Positions 16,819 to 25,223 of a stretch of DNA of 64,000 bases are shown here, one piece after another. Below the pieces are notes generated by a model, which did no database searches, was not told the DNA's origin, and worked only from the letters and a program-made list of their open reading frames with translations. The position numbers were made by a program, and so were the translations under genes. Source of the stretch: Zobellia nedashkovskayae (GTDB lineage Bacteria; Bacteroidota; Bacteroidia; Flavobacteriales; Flavobacteriaceae); the NCBI RefSeq assembly GCF_015330125.1, contig NZ_JADDXR010000002.1, forward strand, positions 930,001 to 994,000. The letters run 5' to 3'. The number at the start of each line of letters is the position of its first letter. Position 1 is the first letter of the stretch.

Positions 16819-17703
16819 CTACTCCGCCAATAATACCTTCCAAGCAGAAAGCACATCATTCTGTTGTAAAAGCTCTTTTGCTTTTAATTCTAACGGTTCC
16901 CTCTCACCTCCACTTATAATAGATCGTATTTCTATATGTGATGAAATAAATTCTTCTACAGCTTTATGGTCAGGAATTTCTTCCACATTACCTAACATAC
17001 CCAAATCATTACCCGTCAAAACCTTGCTTAAACGTATATGCTCAGGTATCTGATCAATTCCAATACCCAAAGAAGACAAAGGTTTAGGCACTTCAAAAAG
17101 ACCTAAATTGGCCCTGCTATACCAATTACCGCCCATACGAGCTACTTGATCTATCTTACGTTGATCAATAGCTCCATTTTCGTCTAGAACGTCTGGATCA
17201 ACGTGAACTTTCACAACCTCGGCAAATATTAAATTGCCTGCTCCACCTTCACGGCCTAAGGCTTCAACCTTAGTTACTTTACATTCAAACTGTACCGGAG
17301 ACTCTGCAACTCTAAAAGGTTTTACAATATCTGAACGCAACATCGTTAATCCAGATTTTTTAAATTCATTTACATCCTTTCCGTACTCGGTACTTGACAA
17401 GGACATTTGCTGTACCATCTTATAATTGACAATATTTATAACCACTTCCATGGTCAACAATACATTTTGTAATGTATGTTTTGTAGTATTATCTCGCACC
17501 CTACGTGCTGGAGAAAAAATTAAAATTGGAGGGTTAGCACTAAACACATTAAAAAAGCTAAAAGGCGATAAGTTGGGATTACCTTTTTCATCTACTGTGC
17601 TCGCAAATGCAATTGGTCTTGGACCTACAGCCCCTAAAAGATAACCATGTAATTGCGCGGTAGAAACCGCCTCTGGAAGTATTGAAATCATTTCTTTTGC
17701 CAT
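16819..17703 (-). CDS. Flavin reductase-like FMN-binding protein
   Basis: 294 residues. The Flavin_Reduct domain is at about 20-190, with GAVGPRPIAFASTVDEKGN, NLSPFSFFNVFSANPPILIF and the phosphate-binding ARRVRDNTTKHT, all typical of the split-barrel flavoreductase family that binds FMN or uses FAD/FMN as substrate. A C-terminal extension of about 90 residues (from LSSLGIGIDQIPEHIRLS) is characteristic of the Bacteroidota subfamily. The partner oxygenase is unknown and none is adjacent. Confidence 0.85.
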   Translation of the reverse strand: MAKEMISILPEAVSTAQLHGYLLGAVGPRPIAFASTVDEKGNPNLSPFSFFNVFSANPPILIFSPARRVRDNTTKHTLQNVLLTMEVVINIVNYKMVQQMSLSSTEYGKDVNEFKKSGLTMLRSDIVKPFRVAESPVQFECKVTKVEALGREGGAGNLIFAEVVKVHVDPDVLDENGAIDQRKIDQVARMGGNWYSRANLGLFEVPKPLSSLGIGIDQIPEHIRLSKVLTGNDLGMLGNVEEIPDHKAVEEFISSHIEIRSIISGGEREPLELKAKELLQQNDVLSAWKVLLAE

Positions 17704-17781
17704 AGTATAAAGGTAAGGAAATTGGGTGCATTAAAAACACCTCCACAAACGGGATGTGCTGCATTTTCCTCATATTTACGT

Positions 17782-17789
17782 TATCTTTG
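17782..17789 (+). promoter_or_regulatory. -7 box TATCTTTG before the orphan histidine kinase
   Basis: Exact fit to TAnnTTTG, 56 nt before the favoured ATG at 17845 (17 nt before an alternative ATG at 17806). No TTG at the usual -33 distance. Confidence 0.5.
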
Positions 17790-17844
17790 ATTAGTTCTTC
17801 CTATAATGAATCGTAGGCTCGAACCGATTCTTAAAGTTATCCGG

Positions 17845-18993
17845 ATGAATTTTAATCCTAAGAACAGGTCTTCCAATCTTACTTTACTCATTGCATCATT
17901 TGCTATTGTGAGTCTCATCTTATTGAACACTAATAGTTTTTTTAAAAAATTTAAGGAAGAAGAGCGCCTAAAAATGGAAATCTGGGCCACGGCGCAATCA
18001 GAATTTCAACAATCTTCGGAAGATGCAGATTTGGGAAACCTTCACCTTAAAGTTTTTCAGAACAACACCTCTACCCCAATGATCTTGGTGAATAAAGATG
18101 GATCTGTCAAAACCAATAATATAGACCCAGAAAAGAGTATTGATTCTGTTTATGTACAACGACAGATACTGAAGTTTCAAAGTGAGAACATTCCCATTTC
18201 CATTGATCAGCAAGGAGAACATTTAGCCACCCTATACTACGGAAATTCTGAGGTTCTGAATAAACTAAAGTATTACCCCATAGCCCTTTTGCTTATTATA
18301 TTTCTATTCGCTGCGGTAATTTTCTTCTTCTTTAAAACCAACAAGGCCTCGGAGCAGAATAAAGTATGGGCCGGTATGGCCAAGGAAACCGCTCACCAAA
18401 TTGGCACGCCTCTTTCTTCTTTGCTAGGGTGGAACGAACTTTTGAAAACGGAAAATATCAATCCAGAAATCACAAAAGAAATAGCGAAAGACATTACTAG
18501 GCTTGAAACTATTACCGAACGCTTTTCTAAAATTGGGTCGTTACCCAAATTAGACACCTATGATATTGTTAAAGAGACCAAAGATGCTTATGAATACCTT
18601 AAATTGCGAAGCTCTAAACTCATAGAATTCTCTTTCACTTCAGATGAGGAAGAAATTCCTGTGATGCTTAACCATACCCTTTTTAACTGGACCATAGAAA
18701 ACCTTGTTAAAAATGGAATTGATGCAATGAAAGGCAAGGGAAGCATTCATATTAAAATCATTAATGAAGGCAAACAGGTTCACATTCAAGTTTCGGATAC
18801 AGGTCATGGAATACCAAAAAGTAACTTCCAAGCCATTTTTAATCCGGGGGTAACAAGTAAAAAAAGAGGTTGGGGTTTAGGTCTTTCATTGGTCAAAAGA
18901 ATCGTTGAAGAGTACCATAAGGGGAAAATAAAAGTACTTTCGTCGAATAAACAGGGTACAGTTATGCAACTTACTCTAAAGACACTAAGTTAG
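17845..18993 (+). CDS. Orphan membrane sensor histidine kinase
   Basis: Starting at the ATG at 17845 gives 382 residues; an in-frame ATG at 17806 would add 13. Two membrane segments (about 13-32 and 146-166) flank an extracytoplasmic domain of about 115 residues. The dimerisation/phosphoacceptor region contains ETAHQIGTPLSSLLGW. The ATP-binding domain has the N box ENLVKNGIDAM and G boxes DTGHGIP and GWGLGLSLVKRI. There is no HAMP domain and no response regulator nearby, so its partner is unknown. The Gln-Ile-Gly-Thr-Pro version of the H box is common in Bacteroidota. Confidence 0.9.
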   Translation: MNFNPKNRSSNLTLLIASFAIVSLILLNTNSFFKKFKEEERLKMEIWATAQSEFQQSSEDADLGNLHLKVFQNNTSTPMILVNKDGSVKTNNIDPEKSIDSVYVQRQILKFQSENIPISIDQQGEHLATLYYGNSEVLNKLKYYPIALLLIIFLFAAVIFFFFKTNKASEQNKVWAGMAKETAHQIGTPLSSLLGWNELLKTENINPEITKEIAKDITRLETITERFSKIGSLPKLDTYDIVKETKDAYEYLKLRSSKLIEFSFTSDEEEIPVMLNHTLFNWTIENLVKNGIDAMKGKGSIHIKIINEGKQVHIQVSDTGHGIPKSNFQAIFNPGVTSKKRGWGLGLSLVKRIVEEYHKGKIKVLSSNKQGTVMQLTLKTLS

Positions 18994-19024
18994 AAGGTTC
19001 AATTGAGAGGATAGTGTAATTTTA

Positions 19025-19032
19025 TATTTTTG
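19025..19032 (+). promoter_or_regulatory. -7 box TATTTTTG that decides the start of the zinc-ribbon gene
   Basis: TATTTTTG fits TAnnTTTG. It overlaps an in-frame TTG codon at 19030, which argues that translation starts at the ATG at 19045 and not at the TTG. Confidence 0.45.
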
Positions 19033-19044
19033 ATACGCAGTAAA

Positions 19045-19386
19045 ATGGCAAATGAAAAGTTAGTGATTATTAAAGAGGCAGACTTGACAAACAATTGTCC
19101 GGAGTGTTTTAGTCAAGATTTAAAGCTTTCATTTTATCAAAAGCACAAGCAAGGCAAACTTTTCAATTCCATCACCAATGAAGTTACTTACAAAATTGTC
19201 TGCAACAAATGCGGAACTGATATCTACCCCGTAAGTTGGACAGACGATATTGAGCGAAGCTTTAAATACTACCAAAAAATGGTGGTGCCAGATAGAAGTA
19301 CGGTAACATTTACCTCCTTATTCTGGATACTTACCCTTTTATTAGTTGCTGTAGTGGCTGCAGGTGTTTATTTCTTGCTGCAATAA
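19045..19386 (+). CDS. Zinc-ribbon membrane-anchored small protein
   Basis: 113 residues from the ATG at 19045. Two Cys pairs, CPEC at about 14-17 and CNKC at about 54-57, form a probable zinc ribbon in the cytoplasm. A single C-terminal membrane segment (LFWILTLLLVAVVAAGVYFLL, about 92-112) anchors it to the membrane as a tail-anchored protein. No function can be assigned. It lies 50 bp after the orphan kinase in the same direction, so a link is possible but not shown. Confidence 0.6.
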   Translation: MANEKLVIIKEADLTNNCPECFSQDLKLSFYQKHKQGKLFNSITNEVTYKIVCNKCGTDIYPVSWTDDIERSFKYYQKMVVPDRSTVTFTSLFWILTLLLVAVVAAGVYFLLQ

Positions 19387-19391
19387 GATTA

Positions 19392-19781
19392 TTAGAGTGC
19401 GGCTATAATCTTAGCAGCCGTCTCCTTAAATTCTTCTTCCGAAAGCGAAACCTTATGTTGAAAAGTTGCATCCTGCATATTGGTAAGCGGAATAAGATGT
19501 ACATGAACATGAGGCACCTCTAAACCAATAACGGTCATGCCCACCCTTTTACACTCAATAGAAGTCTCTATAGCTTTCCCTATTTTCCGCGAAAAAGCCA
19601 TAAGACCCATATATGAATCCTCATCTAGGTCCATAATCTTATCTACCTCTTTTTTAGGAATACACAAGGTGTGGCCTTTAGCATTTGGATTGATGTCTAA
19701 AAAAGCAAAATAATTGTCGTCTTCCGCTATTTTATAACAAGGAATTTCGCCGTTAATGATTTTTGTGAAGATAGAGGCCAT
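19392..19781 (-). CDS. HIT-family nucleotide-binding hydrolase
   Basis: 129 residues, full length for a Hint-type histidine-triad protein that hydrolyses AMP derivatives such as adenosine phosphoramidates. The triad reads PHVHVHLIPL at about residues 90-99, and the N-terminal FTKIINGEIPCYKIAEDD and FLDINPNAKGHTLCIPKKE are classic. The gene follows greA by 12 bp and is co-transcribed with it, an arrangement common in Flavobacteriaceae. Confidence 0.94.
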   Translation of the reverse strand: MASIFTKIINGEIPCYKIAEDDNYFAFLDINPNAKGHTLCIPKKEVDKIMDLDEDSYMGLMAFSRKIGKAIETSIECKRVGMTVIGLEVPHVHVHLIPLTNMQDATFQHKVSLSEEEFKETAAKIIAAL

Positions 19782-19793
19782 AACTGATTTTTT

Positions 19794-20270
19794 TTAAGCT
19801 CTTGTAATCTCTAAGATATCAAATTTCAAAGTACCATTTGGTACCGTTATCTCTGCTGTTTCACCTACTTTTTTTCCAAGTAGACCTCTACCGATAGGAG
19901 AATTAACGGATATTTTTCCTGTCTTAATGTCGGCCTCACTTTCAGCGACCAACGTATACTTCATTTCCATGCCGTTATTCTGGTTCTTCAACTTTACGGT
20001 TGACAAAACCAAAACTTTAGATGTGTCTAATTGCGACTCATCTATAAGACGTGCATTAGATAGGGTTTCCTCCATCTTTGAGATTTTCATTTCCAACAGA
20101 CCCTGTGCTTCTTTAGCAGCATCATACTCGGCATTTTCAGACAAATCGCCTTTATCCCTGGCTTCGCCTATTGCTTGAGAAGCTCTTGGACGCTCAACAT
20201 CTTTAAGATAGTTAACCTCGTCCCTTAATTTTTGCAATCCTTCTTTTGTATAGTAAGATACGTTACTCAT
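19794..20270 (-). CDS. greA: Transcription elongation factor GreA
   Basis: 158 residues from the ATG at 20270 (MSNVSYYTKEGLQKL); the frame extends upstream but the family starts here. The N-terminal coiled coil carries the acidic tip GDLSENAEYDAAKEAQG at about 40-56, which enters the RNA polymerase secondary channel to trigger cleavage of backtracked RNA. The C-terminal FKBP-like domain contains ISVNSPIGRGLLGKKVGE. It is the first gene of the greA-HIT operon. Confidence 0.96.
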   Translation of the reverse strand: MSNVSYYTKEGLQKLRDEVNYLKDVERPRASQAIGEARDKGDLSENAEYDAAKEAQGLLEMKISKMEETLSNARLIDESQLDTSKVLVLSTVKLKNQNNGMEMKYTLVAESEADIKTGKISVNSPIGRGLLGKKVGETAEITVPNGTLKFDILEITRA

Positions 20271-20357
20271 GTTAAACTCATTTAATAATCTTGTAAAATA
20301 GGAAAATCCTCTGCACAAGACGATATATAACCGACTATTTTTAGAGAGGATTTAACG

Positions 20358-20365
20358 CAAATATA
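20358..20365 (-). promoter_or_regulatory. -7 box TATATTTG before greA
   Basis: On the minus strand TATATTTG matches TAnnTTTG. The 5' leader to the greA ATG would be about 85 nt. No TTG -33 match is seen. Confidence 0.45.
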
Positions 20366-20415
20366 CATAAATTTTGATCACTTTTGTTGGACGTATTTTA
20401 AATGATAATCCCCGT

Positions 20416-20853
20416 ATGAAGCATTTTTGGAGTATTCTTCTTGTCCTATTACTGTTATCGTGTAGTAATGATGGCGTAGTCCGCAATCCTTATATACAAG
20501 AACTTGGGTTTCGGTTTGATATGAATCTAAATTTACCTCTTTATAGTGGCCTAACCAATCTGGGAAACGTAGTATATATAGACAATTCCGGAATAGGCAA
20601 TAGAGGAGTATATGTTATTAAATCTAGTTTTGACCAATTCCGAGCGTTTGAAGCAAGTTGTCCAAATCACGTACCCAATGAATGCTCTACTATGACCTTA
20701 AACGGGCAGAACGTTACTTGTTCTTGCGAAGACTATGAGTACAGCCTTTTTACCGGACAATTACTGAATCGGCCAGATGATGGAGAAAGATATTACGACA
20801 TGCTAGAATACCGTGCTACACAAAGTGGCAACATAGTTTTGATCACGAATTAG
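20416..20853 (+). CDS. Degenerate Rieske-like lipoprotein
   Basis: 145 residues from the ATG at 20416, chosen because it exposes a lipoprotein signal (LVLLLLSC, Cys16). The mature part looks like a Rieske beta-sandwich: FRAFEASCPNHVPNEC, then VTCSCEDYEYSLFTGQ. Canonical Rieske proteins use CxH and CxxH to hold a [2Fe-2S] cluster. Here the first pair is C82-x-x-H85 and the second has Cys102/Cys104 but no His, so a normal Rieske cluster is unlikely. It is likely a structural relative that has lost or changed metal binding. Confidence 0.65.
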   Translation: MKHFWSILLVLLLLSCSNDGVVRNPYIQELGFRFDMNLNLPLYSGLTNLGNVVYIDNSGIGNRGVYVIKSSFDQFRAFEASCPNHVPNECSTMTLNGQNVTCSCEDYEYSLFTGQLLNRPDDGERYYDMLEYRATQSGNIVLITN

Positions 20854-20860
20854 ACTAAGT

Positions 20861-21520
20861 CTATTCATTTCGATACCTGTCCATAATTACCTTAAATAAT
20901 TCTCCCGTACTAGGCGGCGTGTAGGATATAGCATTTGCACCAGCTTCTATTGCTGCTAATATAGTTTCATCACTTTTGCCTCCTGTAGCAATTATTGCCA
21001 CCTCATCATCAATATCCCGTATGCGTTTTATGATGTCTGCAGTTTTTCCTGCTCCTGAAACATTAAAAACATCAATACCAGCCTTTATCCGCCCCTTTAT
21101 ATCGTCTTTTTCCGAGACAATGGTAATGGTGACCGGAATGTCTATTTTATCCTTTAACTGTCTAATAAGGTCATTAGGCGCCGGTTTGTTCAGTACTACG
21201 CCCAACGCACCTTGAAAATCTGCATGAACTGCCAATTCAACCGATCGGTTACCTGTAGTAATTCCACCTCCTACTCCGCAGAAAATAGGCTTATCTGCTG
21301 CCAAGATCAATGCATTGGAAATAGTGGGCTGCGGTGTAAACGGATATACAGCAATAATGGCGTTGGCGTTTGTATTTCGAATAATGGCAACATCTGTACT
21401 AAAGAGAAAAGACTTCAGCAATTGTCCAAAAACACGAATACCCGAGCATTCGTCAATAATCTCGGGAACAGCAACGATATTCTTGCGCAGCTTGCTACCA
21501 AAAGCAGGTACTTTCTTCAT
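20861..21520 (-). CDS. TIM-barrel protein of unknown function
   Basis: 219 residues with a (beta/alpha)8-like pattern: alternating strands VAIIRN, AIIAVYP, PIFCGVGGGITTG, GALGVVLN, VTITIVS, VFNVSG, VAIIATGGKSDETI and ANAISYTPPS. The late Gly-rich loops (ATGGKS and AISYTPPS) look like the phosphate-binding site of ribulose-phosphate-binding barrels. I do not recognise a characterised enzyme. Gene order gives no clue: it is convergent with the Rieske-like gene and 59 bp downstream of an oxidoreductase on the same strand. Confidence 0.6.
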   Translation of the reverse strand: MKKVPAFGSKLRKNIVAVPEIIDECSGIRVFGQLLKSFLFSTDVAIIRNTNANAIIAVYPFTPQPTISNALILAADKPIFCGVGGGITTGNRSVELAVHADFQGALGVVLNKPAPNDLIRQLKDKIDIPVTITIVSEKDDIKGRIKAGIDVFNVSGAGKTADIIKRIRDIDDEVAIIATGGKSDETILAAIEAGANAISYTPPSTGELFKVIMDRYRNE

Positions 21521-21579
21521 ATCGATTAATTGTATTAGTAGTGAATTTGTTCTTTAGAACGATTTGGCGATAACTTGAA

Positions 21580-22560
21580 TTATAGGTTACCCAAAATACT
21601 ATCCATTACCCAACTGGTATGTAATGCCGTTTTTCCGGTTGATGGATGAGTCTGTTTCCCAAATAAATCTTTCTTCAAGTTTTCTACATGGAATTTTTGA
21701 ACATGTTCAGGGTGCTCAATGAAAAGCCTTTCTTCACCTTTATCATTTAACAATACAACATTGGCCTCTTCAAAAACTGCGAAACTAATTTTACCTTTGC
21801 TACCGTAAATCTCAACTAAGTCTTCTCTTTGGTGAGTGCCAAAATCCCATGTGCCGGAACCTGTAATTCCTTCTTCGTGAAGCCAATGTCCCGTAATGGC
21901 ATCTTTAGCTGTATAAAGCCCTTGTTGATTAACAGCCGTACCAGAAGCATTTTTAAAATTGCCCAATAAATATGCGAAGAGATCTAGTCCGTGACTAGCC
22001 AAATCATCAAAATAACCTGCAGGAGCCACTTTAGCATCCGTACGCCAATTGTATTCCCCACTCAAATCTATATCGCTAGGTGGCTTACCCAAAAACCAAC
22101 GAATATGGCGTACTTGTCCAATTTTATTAGCATCTAACCATTCCTTCACCTTTAAAAAACGAGGTAACGATCGGCGATAATAGGCAACAAATAGTGGTAA
22201 ATTTTTCTTTGCAAAGGCTTGCTCGATCTCAAGACTATCAGCATAACTCGGAGCCATTGGCTTTTCTATACAACAAGGCTTACCCGCTGCGACAACTTTT
22301 AGTGCGTATAGCTTATGACTATCAGGAGGTGTAGCTATATAAACCGCGTCTACCTCATCATCATTTATAAGTGCATCGGCATCTGAATAGTACTTAGAAA
22401 CACCATGTCTTTTAGCATAATCTGCCGCTTTCTCCGCATCACGGCGCATTACAGCCACTACTTCAAAACCATCTGTTTTTTGATAGGCAGGTCCGCTTTT
22501 AATTTCAGTTACATTACCGCAACCTAAAATACCCCAGCGGATTTTTTTTCTTTCTTCCAT
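21580..22560 (-). CDS. Gfo/Idh/MocA-family oxidoreductase
   Basis: 326 residues. An N-terminal Rossmann domain (GILGCGNVTEIKSGPAYQ) binds NAD(P); the family signature EKP is in CCIEKPMAPSYADS at about 98-111. The C-terminal alpha/beta domain carries the substrate site (DDLASHGLDLFAYLLG). The substrate is probably a sugar or cyclitol but cannot be named. The gene precedes the TIM-barrel gene by 59 bp and may be co-transcribed with it. Confidence 0.9.
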   Translation of the reverse strand: MEERKKIRWGILGCGNVTEIKSGPAYQKTDGFEVVAVMRRDAEKAADYAKRHGVSKYYSDADALINDDEVDAVYIATPPDSHKLYALKVVAAGKPCCIEKPMAPSYADSLEIEQAFAKKNLPLFVAYYRRSLPRFLKVKEWLDANKIGQVRHIRWFLGKPPSDIDLSGEYNWRTDAKVAPAGYFDDLASHGLDLFAYLLGNFKNASGTAVNQQGLYTAKDAITGHWLHEEGITGSGTWDFGTHQREDLVEIYGSKGKISFAVFEEANVVLLNDKGEERLFIEHPEHVQKFHVENLKKDLFGKQTHPSTGKTALHTSWVMDSILGNL

Positions 22561-22671
22561 ACTGTCGTCCCTTTGAATCCGTAGTAAAAATAACGGATTT
22601 AAAGACAGCTTCTGAGGACGGATGAAACTAATTCAACAAGTTTTTAACCCAATCAAATTCTAACAAAAAGA

Positions 22672-24837
22672 TTAAAACCTAACGGTTGCTCCTAATAGAA
22701 AATTGGTTCCTGCTTGCGGATAATAGCCAGCTCCCTCAAAAGTTTGAACCGATCCAGAAGAATCATCATCATACGTATAGAAATAACCATTGGAAACTAT
22801 ATCCTCATCAAAAATGTTATTTACTAAACCAGATAAAGTGATGCTCTTAATTACGGACTTGAAATTAATGACATACTGTATATTTAAATCCGTTTGAGAG
22901 TAGGCATTCAACACAGAATTTTCTGAATCTATATTTCCCATATACTGCTCACCCACATATTTAGACAAAGCAGATATTTGAAAATTCTTAACTGGCGAAA
23001 AAGCCAAACGGTTACCTATGACAACATTAGGAGAATACGCAATATTGGTATTCCCTAAATCCTGAAGCACTCCATCTCTTTCAAAAAAGAACTCTAAGTT
23101 TTTATTAGAACTGACAGCAATGTTCGGTTGAATTTGCCATTTTTCACCTAGAAAGATATTAGCGTCCAACTCAATACCGGCACGGTAGCTATCCCCAACA
23201 TTTGCTCTTAACGGAGCACCAACATCGTTAAGCCCCCCGGTTAGAACCAATTGGTCTCTATACCGCATATAATAGGCATTGGCATTCAACTGAAAGGCAT
23301 TGGAAACATAACGCCAACCCAGTTCAAAATCATTCAATTTTTCAGGTTTTGGGCTACCGCTCTCATAATCATTTCTATTAGGCTCTCTATTGGCAACGGC
23401 ATAACTGAAATAAAAGTTATTATTTGCGTTCAAGTCAAAAACAACACCTGCTTTAGGATTAAAAAAGTGAAACGTATCATCTACAAGTCCCGTTTCTTCT
23501 CCATTTGCCAAATAACCAACTCTTCTGTATTGCAAATCCCCAAAGAGACTCCACTTATCATTTAAGCCATAATTTGCCTTAGTGTAAAAATTAAAATCCG
23601 TTTTATTAGAATCGTCTTCGTAATACCTGTCACGAATCTCACTATCAGTAGCGTAGCGCGCCCAAATAATCTCACCAAAGTGATCACCTTGGTAGGAGTT
23701 CCAGCCTCCTCCTAAAATAACATCTAAACGGTCTTTGGTATAGTTTGCAGAAAAAACCGCCCCATAAAACTTGTTATCCAACCATCTGCGTCTAATTAAA
23801 TCTGTGGTGTTTATTGAATCCCCGTTCACTATAATAGACTCAAAACCGTAATCGGCAAAATCCTCATCTTCTTTATACTGTTCAAAAAAGCCGCTTCCTT
23901 TTGTAAAATGAAGCGCTACATTAGAACTCCAATTGTCGGAAAGCTTTTGATTCCAAAGAAATTGTGCGTGGTTTTGTTTGTAGTCATCCACCTCATTGTC
24001 ATAAAACCGGTCTACACCATTTTCATCCGTATAGGCCCCTGCAGAATTATAGGTTCTATCCTCCACTAAAGTTGTACCATCAATACCATTCCAAGATTGA
24101 TAAGTAACTTCATGACCACCAAAGAGCAATGCTTTTAATTGTGTTTTATCATCTGTGTAGGCCGCTTGTAAAAAATAGGAATCCAAATTTGAAGAAGCTC
24201 TATCTACATAACCATCTGAAGTTATTCTAGACAATCTCCCTGAAATTTCAATATGGTCATTTAATAATCCTGTACTAAATTTGATATTATTACGAAGTGT
24301 TTTAAAACTACCTACAGAAGATGAAATTTGGGCAAAAGCTTCATCTGCAACAGCATCCGTCAATAAATTGAGACTAGCACCAAAAGCTCCGGAGCCATTG
24401 GTAGATGTACCCACACCACGCTGTAATTGCAAACTTTCCGTAGAGGAAGCAAAATCTGGCATATTCACCCAAAAGGTACCATGAGATTCAGAATCGTTAT
24501 AAGGTATACCGTTAATAGTCACATTTACGCGGGTATTATCACTACCTCGCACACGAATACCAGTATAACCTACACCGGCACCGGCATCTGAAGTAGTTAC
24601 TACCCCTGGTAAAAAGTTCATAAGAATTGGAATATCCTGACCTAAATTACGAGAGGCAAATTCTTCTTTTTTTAGATTTGAAAAAGTTACGGGAGTTGCA
24701 TTATTGACCCTAATAGCCGAAACAAAAACCTCATCTAGGTTTATTTTTTTTCCGGTAACGGAATCAATTTCCTTTTCTTGAGCGGATATCTGACTGGTAA
24801 TCCCTAAACTGACCAAAAACATTACAAAGTACTTCAT
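22672..24837 (-). CDS. TonB-dependent receptor, probable thiamine uptake receptor
   Basis: Outer-membrane receptor of 721 residues without the carboxypeptidase-like N-terminal domain. Signal peptide to about residue 19 (ISAQ). The plug domain is at about 40-155, including GIRVRGSDNTRVNVTINGIPYND and GAFGASLNLLT. The barrel ends in GTNFLLGATVRF with the required terminal Phe. The 5' leader holds a TPP riboswitch, so expression should fall when thiamine diphosphate is plentiful. That is the main ground for calling thiamine or a precursor the substrate. The inner-membrane part of the route is probably the PnuC-type gene at 34.5-35.1 kb. Confidence 0.88.
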   Translation of the reverse strand: MKYFVMFLVSLGITSQISAQEKEIDSVTGKKINLDEVFVSAIRVNNATPVTFSNLKKEEFASRNLGQDIPILMNFLPGVVTTSDAGAGVGYTGIRVRGSDNTRVNVTINGIPYNDSESHGTFWVNMPDFASSTESLQLQRGVGTSTNGSGAFGASLNLLTDAVADEAFAQISSSVGSFKTLRNNIKFSTGLLNDHIEISGRLSRITSDGYVDRASSNLDSYFLQAAYTDDKTQLKALLFGGHEVTYQSWNGIDGTTLVEDRTYNSAGAYTDENGVDRFYDNEVDDYKQNHAQFLWNQKLSDNWSSNVALHFTKGSGFFEQYKEDEDFADYGFESIIVNGDSINTTDLIRRRWLDNKFYGAVFSANYTKDRLDVILGGGWNSYQGDHFGEIIWARYATDSEIRDRYYEDDSNKTDFNFYTKANYGLNDKWSLFGDLQYRRVGYLANGEETGLVDDTFHFFNPKAGVVFDLNANNNFYFSYAVANREPNRNDYESGSPKPEKLNDFELGWRYVSNAFQLNANAYYMRYRDQLVLTGGLNDVGAPLRANVGDSYRAGIELDANIFLGEKWQIQPNIAVSSNKNLEFFFERDGVLQDLGNTNIAYSPNVVIGNRLAFSPVKNFQISALSKYVGEQYMGNIDSENSVLNAYSQTDLNIQYVINFKSVIKSITLSGLVNNIFDEDIVSNGYFYTYDDDSSGSVQTFEGAGYYPQAGTNFLLGATVRF

Positions 24838-24935
24838 TCGTATACGTTAGCTACGAATAAAAGGGGCATTATTCTTATTTTTAAATTGAATTTTGTCCGA
24901 TTGCGGACAGGCATAAAAATTCCAAGAAGTGAAAA

Positions 24936-25058
24936 ATCACTATCCCTTGGCAGCATTACCCGCCCAGGTTCATTGGGTATAATCTCAGCTTATCTTGAAT
25001 TTAGTTTAAACATTACTCCGCCTAACCACAATTACAAGAGTTCGCACCCCTTTGAGAT
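24936..25058 (-). promoter_or_regulatory. TPP riboswitch (THI element)
   Basis: On the minus strand the conserved TPP aptamer blocks occur in order: AGGGGTGC, GCTGAGAT (24983-24989 holds TCTCAGC on the plus strand), ATACCC, GAACCTG, GGGTAATGCTG and AGGGATAG. P3 is long, closed by CTTG/CAAG. About 100 nt separate the aptamer from the receptor ATG. They hold two short hairpins, AGTGA/TCACT (about 24929-24942) and TGTCCG/CGGACA (24894-24909), which may form the expression platform. No classical U tract follows them, so a translational or anti-terminator mechanism cannot be separated by eye. Confidence 0.93.
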
Positions 25059-25223
25059 TTGGCAAATATAGGTCTAGCCTTTTACATTTCATAACTAATT
25101 CAATCAAAAGACCCACTACAGGCGGTCTTTGAGATATATGAGTCAAACAATTAACGGTTATTTATAAACCCTATCAGCTTTATATACGTATTTTTAGAAA
25201 CACTTTTTGTGCAACACAAGAAC

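Noticed and set aside
19030..19044. TTG start giving five extra residues for the zinc-ribbon protein
   Set aside because: The TTG lies inside the -7 box TATTTTTG; the ATG at 19045 is more likely.
20416..20853. Calling the lipoprotein a functional Rieske [2Fe-2S] protein
   Set aside because: The second ligand pair has no His and the first pair has wrong spacing.
21212..21557. Plus-strand open frames rich in Cys/Asn opposite the TIM-barrel gene
   Set aside because: Antisense shadows of a gene with clear alternating strand/helix pattern.
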